From: JAHBVH01 sp034432375
GTDB lineage: Bacteria; Chloroflexota; Anaerolineae; Caldilineales; Caldilineaceae
Direction of reading: 5' to 3'
DNA length: 64,000 nt
Assembly (NCBI GenBank): GCA_034432375.1
Contig: DAOUCA010000048.1
Coordinates: 1-64,000, forward strand
Below, in pieces: positions 17,501 to 25,371 of the stretch. The notes below the pieces were generated by a model, which ran no database searches, had not been told where the DNA came from, and saw nothing but the letters and a program-made list of their open reading frames with translations. Position numbers and translations under genes: made by a program. Each line of letters begins with the position of its first letter. Within the stretch, counting starts at the first letter, position 1.

Positions 17501-17740
17501 GCGTGCAGAGGCAGCAAGATAATCGGGCCAAAGCAGGTCTGTCAGCGTTGTACGCAGCAGCTGTTGGCCGCCGGCCATTAGCAAATAGGCGAGTAAGGCG
17601 CGGCTCTTGTTGGTGCGAAACTTATACTCGGGCCGGTCGACCCCGGTGGCTTGAAAGGTAGCTTCGAAGGTGCCAAATAAGGAGATCGCAACGGGAATAT
17701 CTTGGGCAGCCTGCTTCATACTATCGTAAAGAACAGTCAT
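14504..17740 (-). CDS. BTAD-domain regulator with ATPase and TPR modules
   Basis: The protein has 1078 aa. Residues about 15-110 form the winged-helix domain (ISLFGTFEATF.., LLAYLLMAGGQQLLRTTLTDLLWP), followed by a BTAD region to about 210 with a CPAC pair. The NTPase starts near residue 225 (Walker A GPGGIGKTRLA, Walker B LLILDNFEHL). The C-terminal ~500 residues are TPRs (YLQQALGWAEAAQDTRKAL, ALRYFEQTLPATLAQ). Architecture matches the AfsR/MalT-like regulators common in Chloroflexota. Two copies of the REP word CCTGAGCCTGTCGAAGG (15665-15685 and 15701-15723) are inserted in frame and encode PSTGSG twice in a linker. The effector is unknown. It lies upstream of the 835-aa paralogue in the same direction. 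Confidence 0.85.
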   Translation of the reverse strand: MTVLYDSMKQAAQDIPVAISLFGTFEATFQATGVDRPEYKFRTNKSRALLAYLLMAGGQQLLRTTLTDLLWPDYLAASARASLRQAVTDLRKFFAGLDLLHTDYHTVQLHVDAPQLSCDALRFDELLDVCAHHSHPSIEHCPACQSRLRAAAALYSGLFLANLPEVDSEPFNQWLETQRAHYAARMADCQAQLHNTVEVSKKPLGNLPTPLTPLIGRAEEMHALTPKLLHPVYRCLTLVGPGGIGKTRLALALGAEQVAAFPDGVWFVDLGALAPAAKPPTGSTPQPTAQADGELPPQQVQLHDRLASAILGALGLTLQGAMQPTAQLQTYLQEKKMLLILDNFEHLSAGTAYLPQLLQTAPALRLLVTSRHRLALQGQQIYHVTGLAWPATEAFVAVSATELTQQYPSLALFLERATLTDQLLTPDEATLATVAEICALVEGVPLALELAAALLETHTLGAIAGLIRESYQVLDSTFHDLPPRQRSAQAMLQTAWQLLTSDEARSLARCAVFQGGFTLEAAQTVIDATGADLERLLHKSLLQQQGNGRYRMHELVRQFAAAQLKQVQADTQEAAQAIYDRYAAYYLTLVAGWQPAEAAEHLFRAAVQVDLENVETAWQWALAAGKVEQLLPAVEGMVEFYEMTGAFYAAEALLHQSIEQVRLLLAGDAGDTRPSTGSGAASTATPSTGSGAKLLAALLMQMGYICTVGLAQHDAAEAAATEALALAEALQDTKLLIRSYHGLAAVAYATGNFVHGQALGEKALQLVQGQALDRDSAICLSVTGLTAFARADYGTAEQYLQQALGWAEAAQDTRKALLFRNQMGMLYRHQGNFGEALRYFEQTLPATLAQDDTYNITVTVANLGMLYVLLGDYPTSVAWLTEAYQRCGAYGDRRTTLELRAILGYSLVQQGDFLAGEAHCRRILADPPIPIAAEQVCHLALGELYAVQGAWDDAEEAYTQLAAVSREPEAPGILLLAEVGLATLHLAQGDPVAAHAALEPLLSCFDPAHFDTFFTAARFLLAAYRILAANEDPRATAILAQAWQIVTDFADKISDPTLRHAFLTNVPIHHELGQLVGW

Positions 17741-17946
17741 TACACTTGCTTACAAATTATAGACGAATTATTTAAAAGTCATCCAGCGTGAGGGGTTGTT
17801 ACACGGGAGAAGCTGTATAGCTTGGAAGGATTTCATCTATTAGATTAATTGGAGTTCAGGCACTCTCCTCCTTATCCTATAAGATCTTCTAGAAAACAAC
17901 AAACGCTGGGGAAGAAGATCATCATATCTTCTTGTCATCCCTTCCC
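17741..17946. other. Intergenic gap
   Basis: This short AT-rich gap separates the 1078-aa regulator start from the end of the acylase gene. A TTACAAATTATAGAC stretch just upstream of the regulator could be part of its promoter, but no clear -35/-10 pair is seen. No terminator hairpin is obvious. Confidence 0.3.
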
Positions 17947-20418
17947 TCATCCCCTCGGCTCCAGCCGCAACCGATAGACCGTCGCCGCCTCGACCGCCTC
18001 GCGACTCCACGGCATGGCGTGATAATTGCCCTCTTTCCACATCATAATCTGGTCATCGTAATGATCGCCGAGCGGGTGGCCCGACTGACCGACGTTGATC
18101 ACGCTCTGTGCCCGGTCCCAGGTGCCAACTTCAAAGATTTGGCGATAGCTGGCCGCTGCCTGCACATGCTCCACCGGCAAGCGGAGGGGTGAACGGGCGA
18201 CATTGAGGGTAAATGCATCGCCGCCGACGGGGAGCGGGCCGCGGTTGAAGACATTCTTTAGCAAGCGGGCACTGCCCAGTGGATGGACATAGCGCACTTG
18301 ATGGGTTCGCCCCCAATCCCAGCGGCGCATGCTGTCACCAACTGCCTCGCGAATCTTTTTGACGGCACTGGTCAACGCCTCTTGCAGCAGCTCTTCGCGG
18401 GTGCGTGGGCGACCGCTCTTCGCCTCGACATACCAGTAGGATTCTTCGTGTTCGTTGAGCAATTCCAGCAGGCGGGTTTCGGCGCGCCAGAGAAAGCCAT
18501 TGGCCTGGAAGAGCGGATTCTCACCGACGCCAAAGTAGCCCGCTTTGCTCTCGCCGAGCTTGTCGCCAAAGACCATCTCTAGCAGTTCGATCACCGTGTA
18601 GTGGAAGACGAGCGCGGCTTCGCTCTCCGGCTCCATGCGATAGTTCCATTTGCGCAATGCCGTGAGCGCCGCCTTTTCCCACGCCTCTTCACTGTTGAGC
18701 AATGTTAGCCAGGGCGTCAGCGCTTCTGCATATTTGCTGTGGGTGTCAAGCTGCATCTCTTCCATGTCGCGGACGGTGTGGCGCTCTTTTTTGTTGAGCA
18801 TCTCTTCGAGCCGCGCCGCGCGCCAGCCCGGTGCAAATTCGCTGCCGAGAAAGTAGGGATAGTCGTCGCCGACAATTTTGTTATTAGTTGAGGCGATCTT
18901 GCCGGAGGGTGGGTTATAGAGAAAGGGCAGTTCCTCAAAAGGGATGTAGTCGCGCCACGCGTAGCTATTATCCCAGCCCGGTACGGGGACAAGCCCCAAA
19001 TTCTGTTCACGCTTCGGGATCTTACCGACCAGCCGATAGCCAATGTTGCCGTGGTCATCGGCAAAGAGGATATTCTGCGGCGGTGTTGCCCAGTCTGTCA
19101 GCGCGGCGGAAAAGTCATCCCAATTGCGTGCCTGGTTCAATTGCAGAATGGCCCGCAGACTGTTGCCGGGTTCGTGGCCGGTCCACCGTAATGACAGCGG
19201 GACAATCGCGGCCGGATCGCCTTTGGACTTGCCCGTCTCTAACGGTTTAATGAGCCCACTGATGAGTGGACCGTTGTGCGTGATCACGACGCGCTCGACA
19301 TGGGGCCGCCCGCGCCGCACGTTGATTACCTCTTCGATGATCTGCGCCTCTGCCCATTGATCGCCCTGGGCAAACTGAGTGGGATCACCAGGGTTGACGC
19401 GCTCGATAAAGAGATCCTGCACATCGACCATCCCATTGGTGATGCCCCAAGCGATATCGGCATTGTGCCCAATGACGACGCCGGGCAACCCGGTGAAGGA
19501 GACGCCACTCACGTCAATACTGGGCGCATTCAGATGAACTTCGTACCAGATGCCGGGGATCTGCACCGCCAAGTGCGGGTCATTGCAGAGCAGCGGACGG
19601 CGATTGAGGCTGGCTTTGGGTGCCAATACCCAGGCGTTGCTCCCCTGCCCATCGGCGACGATCCCCAGCCAACCTTTTAACTGTTCATACTGGTTGAGCA
19701 AGAGGCCGGCGGTCTGCTGAAGACGGATCAATTCTTCGCTGCCCACTCCTTCAAGCACGGCGGGATTTGCGTCTGGATAATTCGGCTCCAACTCGGAAGC
19801 TGCCACATCACCCAGCCGACCCAGCAGGCGCAGGCGTGTCAATTCAGCATCCCAGTTGAGACTCAGGCCCCATGCCGTAATCTTCGCATAGCCAAGGCTG
19901 TCGAGCGCGGTCCACGGCTCCGGGTTTACGCGCAACAGGTTAAATTCAGCCCCAAAGCGCCGCGGTCGGGAAGCAACATAAGCGTTCACGCCTTCGGCAT
20001 ACCAATCAAGTGTCTGGCGCGTTTCCGCATCAAGGGCGGCCAATTCTGCCTGCGCGGCGCGCCAAAAGCCCACGGTGCGGCTAAAGCGGTCCGCTTCCAG
20101 TGCGGCTTCCCCATAGACTTCGGCCAGGGTGCCGCGTGCGATGCGCCGGTTCTGCTCCATCTGCCAAAGGCGATCCTGAGCGTGGACAAAGCCTTGGGCG
20201 CGGTAGAGATCTGCGCGACTTTGGGCATAGATGTGCGGAATGCCATGTTTGTCACGCAGAATCTCAACCGGTGCCGTAAAACAGCCGATGGTCAACGCAC
20301 CCTCCAATTGTGGATTGCTGCGCTGGATCGACCACCAGTAGAGGTAGAGAAAAAAGAGAACGAGGGGGAGAATTACGAAAATCAAGAGTAGCGTTAAGAC
20401 AATGTAGAGTGTAGTCAT
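17947..20418 (-). CDS. Penicillin-acylase-family (S45) Ntn hydrolase
   Basis: This 823-aa precursor hydrolyses an amide bond of an acylated amine in characterised relatives (penicillins, acyl-homoserine lactones); the substrate here cannot be told. An N-terminal membrane helix or uncleaved signal (about residues 5-28) suggests location outside the membrane. The alpha-chain motif DKHGIPHIYAQSRADLYRAQGFVHAQDRLWQME is followed by DGQGSNAW, whose Ser would become the N-terminal nucleophile after autocleavage. STNNKIV carries the Asn of the oxyanion hole. Length is normal. Three imperfect copies of TTTTGCGTATCTA (20424-20462) lie immediately upstream of the ATG. The gene stands alone, head to head with trxB. 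Confidence 0.88.
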   Translation of the reverse strand: MTTLYIVLTLLLIFVILPLVLFFLYLYWWSIQRSNPQLEGALTIGCFTAPVEILRDKHGIPHIYAQSRADLYRAQGFVHAQDRLWQMEQNRRIARGTLAEVYGEAALEADRFSRTVGFWRAAQAELAALDAETRQTLDWYAEGVNAYVASRPRRFGAEFNLLRVNPEPWTALDSLGYAKITAWGLSLNWDAELTRLRLLGRLGDVAASELEPNYPDANPAVLEGVGSEELIRLQQTAGLLLNQYEQLKGWLGIVADGQGSNAWVLAPKASLNRRPLLCNDPHLAVQIPGIWYEVHLNAPSIDVSGVSFTGLPGVVIGHNADIAWGITNGMVDVQDLFIERVNPGDPTQFAQGDQWAEAQIIEEVINVRRGRPHVERVVITHNGPLISGLIKPLETGKSKGDPAAIVPLSLRWTGHEPGNSLRAILQLNQARNWDDFSAALTDWATPPQNILFADDHGNIGYRLVGKIPKREQNLGLVPVPGWDNSYAWRDYIPFEELPFLYNPPSGKIASTNNKIVGDDYPYFLGSEFAPGWRAARLEEMLNKKERHTVRDMEEMQLDTHSKYAEALTPWLTLLNSEEAWEKAALTALRKWNYRMEPESEAALVFHYTVIELLEMVFGDKLGESKAGYFGVGENPLFQANGFLWRAETRLLELLNEHEESYWYVEAKSGRPRTREELLQEALTSAVKKIREAVGDSMRRWDWGRTHQVRYVHPLGSARLLKNVFNRGPLPVGGDAFTLNVARSPLRLPVEHVQAAASYRQIFEVGTWDRAQSVINVGQSGHPLGDHYDDQIMMWKEGNYHAMPWSREAVEAATVYRLRLEPRG

Positions 20419-20423
20419 GGACC

Positions 20424-20462
20424 TTTTGCGTATCTATTTTGCGTATCTATTTTGCGTAAGTA
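20424..20462. repeat. Tandem 13-bp repeat upstream of acylase start
   Basis: Two perfect units of TTTTGCGTATCTA and one variant (TTTTGCGTAAGTA) begin 6 bp before the acylase start codon. They occupy the place of the ribosome binding site and may affect translation. Copy number is potentially variable. Confidence 0.7.
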
Positions 20463-20599
20463 TTGGCATTGTTGCTGGCGAGAAGGATTGTTTCGTTCCA
20501 TCGGGATGATTGAGCTTAGAAAGAAAATACATAAATTTATGCTTCTAAAGTCAATCGTCCCTACAGGACACAAACCCTATTCAGCCGGTGTTAAGCCGC

Positions 20600-20629
20600 T
20601 TACAGTTATTCTGTTTGCACTGGTATAAA
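20600..20629 (+). promoter_or_regulatory. Candidate promoter of the thioredoxin reductase gene
   Basis: TTACAG at 20600-20605 and TATAAA at 20624-20629 are separated by 18 bp and lie 51 bp before the trxB start codon. The match to the sigma-70 consensus is moderate. Confidence 0.4.
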
Positions 20630-20679
20630 GTAGAATCATTATCAACATTCTGAGCCAATCATACAACAGAAGGTACATA

Positions 20680-21921
20680 ATGTCTGAACCGCAAATTACT
20701 GTCTACGGCGCTTATTGGTGTCCCGACTGCCGGCGTAGCAAACAATTCTTGGGCGAACATCAGATCCCCTACAACTGGGTTGACATCGAGCAGGATCCGG
20801 CCGGGGAGCAATATGTCATTGAAAAAAATGGGGGCAAACGGATTATACCGACGATTGTCTTTGGCGATGGCACAGCGTTGGTCGAGCCCAGCAACGCCGA
20901 GATCGCAGCCAAGCTAGGTCTGAAGACAACCGCCAGCCGCAGCCACTATCCGCTGATCATCATTGGCGGTGGACCGGCGGGGTTGACGGCCGCGCTCTAT
21001 ACGGCCCGTGAGGGAATCGATACGTTGGTGATCGAGCGCGCCGCGATTGGTGGTCAGGCCGCGGCAACCGAAAAGCTGGACAATCTGCCCGGCTTCCCAG
21101 AAAGTGTGCCCGGCATCGAATTTGCCAATCGCTTGCGTCAACAGGCCGAGCGTTTTGGCGTTGAGCTGTTACAGGCGCAGGATGTGGTGGGGATTCACAG
21201 CCACGATAACTATCACTGTGTCGATACGGGCGACGGCAGCGAATATAGCGCCGAGGCGGTAATCATCGCCACCGGTAGCCGCTATCGTCGGCTGGGGGTG
21301 CCGGGGGAGAGTGACTATATTGGCGCGGGTGTTCACTTCTGTGCCACCTGTGATGGTCCCTTTTACAAAGGCAAACATGTGGCGGTCGTCGGCGGCGGCA
21401 ACAGTGCCGCCGAAGAGAGTCTGCTGCTGACCAAATTTGCCGACCACGTGACGATTCTCGTGCGTGGCGACAGCTTCAAGGCCAGCAAGGTGATCCAGGA
21501 GAGTGTACTTGGCGATCCCAAGATTGATGTGCAGTGGCAGACCGAGGTCGAGGAGTTTGAAGGTGCACATTCCAAGCTGACCCAACTCAAGCTCAAAAAT
21601 CGACAGAGCGGCGACCGCTCAGATCTGGAGGTTGATGGTGCGTTTATCTTTATTGGCCTCGACCCCAACACCAGCTTTTTGAGTGAATCCCCACTGCGGC
21701 GCGACCAATGGGGCTTTATCATCACCGGCCACGATCTCGTTCACGATGGCAACCGCCCAGTCGGCTATGCGACGCGTGAACCGGCACTGTTGGAGACGAG
21801 CGTGCCGGGGATCTTTGCGGCGGGGGATGTGCGTGTCGGTAGCACCAAACAGGTGGCGAGTGCTGCCGGGGAAGGCGCGACCGCGGCGCTCTTGGTACGC
21901 GAATATTTGAAGACGGTCTGA
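20680..21921 (+). CDS. trxB: Glutaredoxin-thioredoxin reductase fusion flavoprotein
   Basis: The 413-aa protein joins a glutaredoxin domain (residues 1-75, active site CPDC at about 15-18) to a thioredoxin-reductase-type FAD/NAD(P)H oxidoreductase. The latter has the FAD motif GGGPAGLTAA near residue 92, redox disulfide CATC near 220, a second dinucleotide motif GGGNSAAEES near 237 and the C-terminal FAD block GIFAAGDVR. It would pass electrons from NAD(P)H through CATC to the fused glutaredoxin module or to a separate thioredoxin. ACAGAAGGTACATA gives the ribosome binding site. It is a single gene with its own promoter, facing away from the acylase. The fusion order with glutaredoxin at the N-terminus is a known arrangement. 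Confidence 0.9.
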   Translation: MSEPQITVYGAYWCPDCRRSKQFLGEHQIPYNWVDIEQDPAGEQYVIEKNGGKRIIPTIVFGDGTALVEPSNAEIAAKLGLKTTASRSHYPLIIIGGGPAGLTAALYTAREGIDTLVIERAAIGGQAAATEKLDNLPGFPESVPGIEFANRLRQQAERFGVELLQAQDVVGIHSHDNYHCVDTGDGSEYSAEAVIIATGSRYRRLGVPGESDYIGAGVHFCATCDGPFYKGKHVAVVGGGNSAAEESLLLTKFADHVTILVRGDSFKASKVIQESVLGDPKIDVQWQTEVEEFEGAHSKLTQLKLKNRQSGDRSDLEVDGAFIFIGLDPNTSFLSESPLRRDQWGFIITGHDLVHDGNRPVGYATREPALLETSVPGIFAAGDVRVGSTKQVASAAGEGATAALLVREYLKTV

Positions 21922-21979
21922 TCTGCTTGCTTTCCATTGTGATACAAAACTATCACTTCTTGCGGTGCACGGTATAATC

Positions 21980-22062
21980 TGTAGATCACAATGCTCTCTG
22001 GCTTCGACAAGCCCTTCGACTGGCTCAGGACGAAGCTCAGCCAAAGAGCATTATGATCTACG
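21980..22062. repeat. REP/MITE-like element with CTTCGAC..GGCTCAGG core, copy 1
   Basis: Terminal arms of about 25 bp (TGTAGATCACAATGCTCT and AGAGCATTATGATCTAC) surround the core AAGCCCTTCGACTGGCTCAG and ACGAAGCTCAGCC. A second, more diverged element is at 34163-34246. The core is related to the PSTGSG-coding words inside two genes of this window. It lies between trxB and the amidotransferase gene. Confidence 0.75.
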
Positions 22063-22115
22063 GTAAATGGTGAATGGTAAATTGTGAATTGTTAATGTAG
22101 AAGGGGTGGTAAGTG

Positions 22116-22883
22116 ATGGGGGCTGACGGGGCGCTTTGGGTTGGCGTGACAACCAAAAGTGGTGAAGCGGCGTGGGTACAGGAGAATACCAAGAACTATC
22201 TGGCAGTTTTGCGTGAGCATGGGGTTGTGCCGGTAGTTTTATCGCCCGATGTGGTGGCGCAGTGGCCGGATGGCACAACCTTTACGCCCAATGAGCAAGG
22301 GAGATTGCCGGCAGCCGTGCTGGATCGACTCGATGGGTTGATTCTCTCTGGGGGCGGGGATGTCCATCCCAGCTATTTTGGTCAGGAACTCGATGGTGCG
22401 GAGGAGGATCGGATTGATCTGCGCCGCGATGAATTGGAGTTGGATCTAGCGCGCCAGGCGATGCAGCGCGATCTGCCGATCTTTGCGATCTGCCGTGGCT
22501 GTCAAGTGCTGAATGTCGCCGCCGGTGGGGCGATGGTGCAACATTTCGATGGTCACCGTTCGCCTCAAGATCATACTGCCTTTCATGACGTGACTGTTAC
22601 TTCCGGCAGCCGCTTTCATGGCATGGTCGGCACTGATCGGTTGGCGGTGAATACCTTCCATCATCAGGGGCTCGATCGGGCTTCGCTTGCGCCCAACTTT
22701 GCCCCGGTTGGTCTGGCCGAGCCGGACAACTGGTTGGTCGAAGCCTATGAAAGCCCTGACCATCGCTGGCTCCTTGGTGTGCAATGGCATCCCGAACGGA
22801 GCTTTGAACTAAGCGACGGCCATCGTCGCCTCTGGGGTAGTTTTCTGGCCGCTTGTCGAGCGACGAATGACCCATTGCCATGA
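22116..22883 (+). CDS. Class I glutamine amidotransferase-like hydrolase (peptidase C26 family)
   Basis: The 255-aa protein belongs to the gamma-glutamyl-gamma-aminobutyrate hydrolase (PuuD-like) family. It has the VGVTTKSG start, GGGDVHPSYF, the nucleophile Cys in ICRGCQVLNVAAGG, NTFHHQ, and the catalytic His-Glu pair in GVQWHPE. In characterised members the enzyme removes the gamma-glutamyl group from gamma-glutamyl amines; the substrate here is open. The ATG at 22116 and a GTG at 22113 share the AAGGGGTGG ribosome binding site. The stop codon overlaps the queA start by 4 bp (ATGA), so the two are translationally coupled. Confidence 0.88.
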   Translation: MGADGALWVGVTTKSGEAAWVQENTKNYLAVLREHGVVPVVLSPDVVAQWPDGTTFTPNEQGRLPAAVLDRLDGLILSGGGDVHPSYFGQELDGAEEDRIDLRRDELELDLARQAMQRDLPIFAICRGCQVLNVAAGGAMVQHFDGHRSPQDHTAFHDVTVTSGSRFHGMVGTDRLAVNTFHHQGLDRASLAPNFAPVGLAEPDNWLVEAYESPDHRWLLGVQWHPERSFELSDGHRRLWGSFLAACRATNDPLP

Positions 22884-23992
22884 AAACTGACCTTTTCGAC
22901 TTTGACCTGCCCCCCTCCTATATCGCCCAGCAGCCGGCCGAGCCGCGCGATAGCAGCCGCTTGTTGGTCTTAGACCGCGCCAGCGGAGAGATCGACCATC
23001 GTACCTTTCGTGATATTGGGGCGTATCTGCACAGGGGCGATCTGCTCGTCGGCAACAACAGCCGCGTGATTCCGGCGCGGTTACACGGCCACAAACGCAC
23101 GGGCGGGGCCGTCGAAGTTTTCTTGCTGCGGCAACTGGATGAGGCAGGGCAAGAGTGGATCTGTCTTGTGCGCGGGCGTAACTTGCTGGCAGGGACAGAA
23201 GTCCTGCTCGGTGCGACCGATACTACAGCCACCGCTAATTTCGCACTCATCGCAACCATTGTTGCCGTGCACGAGAGTGGAACGCGCACGGTGCGCTTTC
23301 CCACTCCTATTCAACCCTATCTGGCGGCGTTGGGCGAAGTGCCGCTGCCCCCCTACATTACCGAATACGCCGGCGATCGCGAGCGCTACCAGACCATCTA
23401 CAGCCAACCCGAGGGTAGTGCCGCGGCACCCACCGCCGGTCTACACTTTACACCAGAGCTACTGGTCGATCTGCGCGGCCAAGGGATACCCTTTGAGACG
23501 GTAACGCTTCATGTTGGCTTGGATACCTTTAAGCCGGTGGAGAGTGCCGAGATCGAGAACCATCTGATCCACACTGAATGGGCCGAGTTGAGCAGCGCGA
23601 CCGCCCGGCGCATCAATGAGACGACTTTGCAAGGCGGGCGCATCGTTGCCGTCGGCACGACGACCGCGCGCACTTTGGAATGGGCGGCCACTGGCGCGCA
23701 GGGCATCGATCCCTATGAGACCCAAGCCTGTCCCTGGCAACGGGTCGCCGCCTTTACTGGCAATGTCAACCTTTTTATGCGGCCGGGCTATCATTTTCGT
23801 GCTGTCGATGCACTGTTGACCAACTTTCATCTGCCCCGCTCCAGCTTACTCATGCTCGTCAGCGCATTTATTGGGCAAGCCTACCCTGATGACATTGATG
23901 CTGGTCGGCAACTCCTGCTTAAAACTTATGAAACCGCCAAGTGCGAGGGTTATCGTTTCTTTAGCTTTGGCGACGCGATGCTGATTCTATGA
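22880..23992 (+). CDS. queA: S-adenosylmethionine:tRNA ribosyltransferase-isomerase
   Basis: The 370-aa enzyme transfers the ribosyl part of S-adenosylmethionine to preQ1 in tRNA to make epoxyqueuosine. Recognised family blocks are FDFDLPPSYIAQQPAEPRDSSRLL at the N-terminus, NNSRVIPARLHGHK, PLPPYI.., the PTAGLHFT motif, TLHVGLDTFKPV, and NFHLPRSSLLMLVSAF near the end. Length is as usual for QueA. It overlaps the upstream amidotransferase gene by 4 bp. Its 3' end overlaps the convergent VOC gene by 32 bp. No queuosine-biosynthesis neighbour (queF, tgt) is in the window. Confidence 0.97.
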   Translation: MKTDLFDFDLPPSYIAQQPAEPRDSSRLLVLDRASGEIDHRTFRDIGAYLHRGDLLVGNNSRVIPARLHGHKRTGGAVEVFLLRQLDEAGQEWICLVRGRNLLAGTEVLLGATDTTATANFALIATIVAVHESGTRTVRFPTPIQPYLAALGEVPLPPYITEYAGDRERYQTIYSQPEGSAAAPTAGLHFTPELLVDLRGQGIPFETVTLHVGLDTFKPVESAEIENHLIHTEWAELSSATARRINETTLQGGRIVAVGTTTARTLEWAATGAQGIDPYETQACPWQRVAAFTGNVNLFMRPGYHFRAVDALLTNFHLPRSSLLMLVSAFIGQAYPDDIDAGRQLLLKTYETAKCEGYRFFSFGDAMLIL

Positions 23993-24644
23993 CCTTGCTG
24001 CTCAAGGTTTTTAGGCTCGTCGGTGTCTGAAATTGCGCCTCCATATAGGGTGCCTGGTTTGGTGGCAAAGGCTCGACCGTTACCTGCGATGCCACACCGA
24101 TGGCACTGAGCGCCTGACGTAACCAATCGGGGTATGGGTGATATAAGCGCAGGATCGTCAATGTACAGCCCAACTTGGCCATGTTACGCGCCGGATGGCC
24201 TTCGACTTGCCACTGGATTGCGGTGGGAATCAGGCCAGCACCAGGGAGATGACCATCGGTGGGAATCGTGATCAGCCACTCCAGGCTGCCGCGCACCTGG
24301 GGCGTAATCTCACCGAGCGGCACGACACTTTGAGCGTGAACGGCGGCGAGATCGCTGGTGTTGACCACCCAGGTCAATAGGCGCGGTTGTTGGTGCAACT
24401 GTGCCTGTACAAAGGGATCATCCAATCCAAACCAACGCGGGCGGGATGGGGCGGCGGCACCCGGATTGATGGCGATGATCTCAAGAAAGGTGCTATCGCT
24501 TAGTTGCATGAGGTGATTGTGGGTACCCATGCGTGGGTGTTCACCCCCTGCCGGCAATGTAACGCCGAGTTCGGCTTCGATATAGGCCACCCCTTCGGCC
24601 ACGGTTGCGGCACCGACTACGATGTGATCCAGTTGTGTCTTCAT
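23961..24644 (-). CDS. VOC/glyoxalase-like domain protein
   Basis: The 227-aa protein begins LDHIVVGAATVAEGVAYIEAELGV, followed by GTHNHLMQLSDSTFLEIIAINP, which matches the Glyoxalase-like (PF13468-type) branch of the VOC superfamily. His in LDHIV and Glu in FLEII are the usual metal-ligand positions. The second half is more diverged. Members are dioxygenase, glyoxalase or resistance enzymes; no substrate can be assigned. The last codons overlap the 3' end of queA on the opposite strand by 32 bp. A terminator hairpin for the next minus-strand gene lies just upstream of its start. Confidence 0.8.
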   Translation of the reverse strand: MKTQLDHIVVGAATVAEGVAYIEAELGVTLPAGGEHPRMGTHNHLMQLSDSTFLEIIAINPGAAAPSRPRWFGLDDPFVQAQLHQQPRLLTWVVNTSDLAAVHAQSVVPLGEITPQVRGSLEWLITIPTDGHLPGAGLIPTAIQWQVEGHPARNMAKLGCTLTILRLYHPYPDWLRQALSAIGVASQVTVEPLPPNQAPYMEAQFQTPTSLKTLSSKVIESASRRQS

Positions 24645-24704
24645 GGTTCATTCCTCTTGCATTGGTGGTGGGAAAGATGAGGTTTGTCTATCGTACCACG
24701 AACA

Positions 24705-24744
24705 AAGCCCACCATCACAGCTTTGTCAGCTGATGGTGGGCTTT
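24705..24744 (-). terminator. Intrinsic terminator
   Basis: The inverted repeat AAAGCCCACCATCA/TGATGGTGGGCTTT (14 bp) lies 50 bp beyond the stop codon of the membrane-protein gene ending at 24795. It can end transcription of that gene before the VOC gene. Confidence 0.75.
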
Positions 24745-24794
24745 ACTGATTATGCGAGCTATTCAGCGCCGTTGCGGCTCCGTGGCGAACATAC

Positions 24795-25226
24795 TTAACC
24801 AGCGGTAATGCTATCGGGGTCCAACTCGTAAGCACTGCCGGTTGTGCCCATCGTGCCTTCTTCCAGATCGTGGCGCGTTGGGCTGGCAAAGCGATTCGAC
24901 ATCTGATCTTCGGTGGCCCCCATGTGATCGGCTGGGCGAGGCCGCGGTTGATGATAAGCGAGCGAGTCAGGGTCAGATTGCGCTGGGGCATAGGACCACA
25001 TGGGGCGATAGCCGCTGTTTTCACCTCGGTAGCGCGATGATTGGTCATTGCTGCCCCAATAGCGAGAGAGCAGATAGCCGCCAACCAACGCACCTATGAT
25101 AACGACTCCGGGGCGATCTTGGGCAAAGCGCACCAGGTCATCCCAAATTGGAATGGCGCTTTGTTGGCGATAGTGTGTATTGTATGCTCGATTGTTATAA
25201 GTATTGTATGGGCGATAGTCATTCAT
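24795..25226 (-). CDS. Small single-pass membrane protein
   Basis: The 143-aa product from the ATG at 25226 (MNDYRPYNTYNNRAYN) has a Tyr/Asn-rich N-terminus. It then has one membrane segment (PGVVIIGALVGGYLLSRYWG, residues about 38-57) and a polar, disordered C-terminal part. GGAAGAG just before the ATG acts as ribosome binding site; the upstream ATG at 25235 is also possible, and still longer starts run through a hairpin and are unlikely. I recognise no family. The RPGVVIIGA block is common in short DUF-type membrane proteins. Confidence 0.6.
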   Translation of the reverse strand: MNDYRPYNTYNNRAYNTHYRQQSAIPIWDDLVRFAQDRPGVVIIGALVGGYLLSRYWGSNDQSSRYRGENSGYRPMWSYAPAQSDPDSLAYHQPRPRPADHMGATEDQMSNRFASPTRHDLEEGTMGTTGSAYELDPDSITAG

Positions 25227-25271
25227 CTCTTCCATCCTTTGCTGCGACCGGCAAGCGGCACCGGGATATAA

Positions 25272-25314
25272 ACTAAATATTAGGCTCGGCACTATGACAA
25301 GCCTGATATTTAGT
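25272..25314. repeat. Hairpin between DUF3307 and small membrane-protein genes
   Basis: The arms ACTAAATATTAGGCT (25272-25286) and AGCCTGATATTTAGT (25300-25314) pair with one mismatch. The hairpin lies between two minus-strand genes and may be an attenuator or terminator, although no T-run follows. Confidence 0.5.
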
Positions 25315-25371
25315 ATAACGAGCAGCGCAAGGCAGACACGTAGTATGCTTCCATTTGTTGGTGAATTTCCC

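Noticed and set aside
599..17740. Prophage or integrated element explanation for the surface island
   Set aside because: Apart from one tail-collar domain there is no integrase, capsid, portal or terminase gene and no attachment-site duplication seen.
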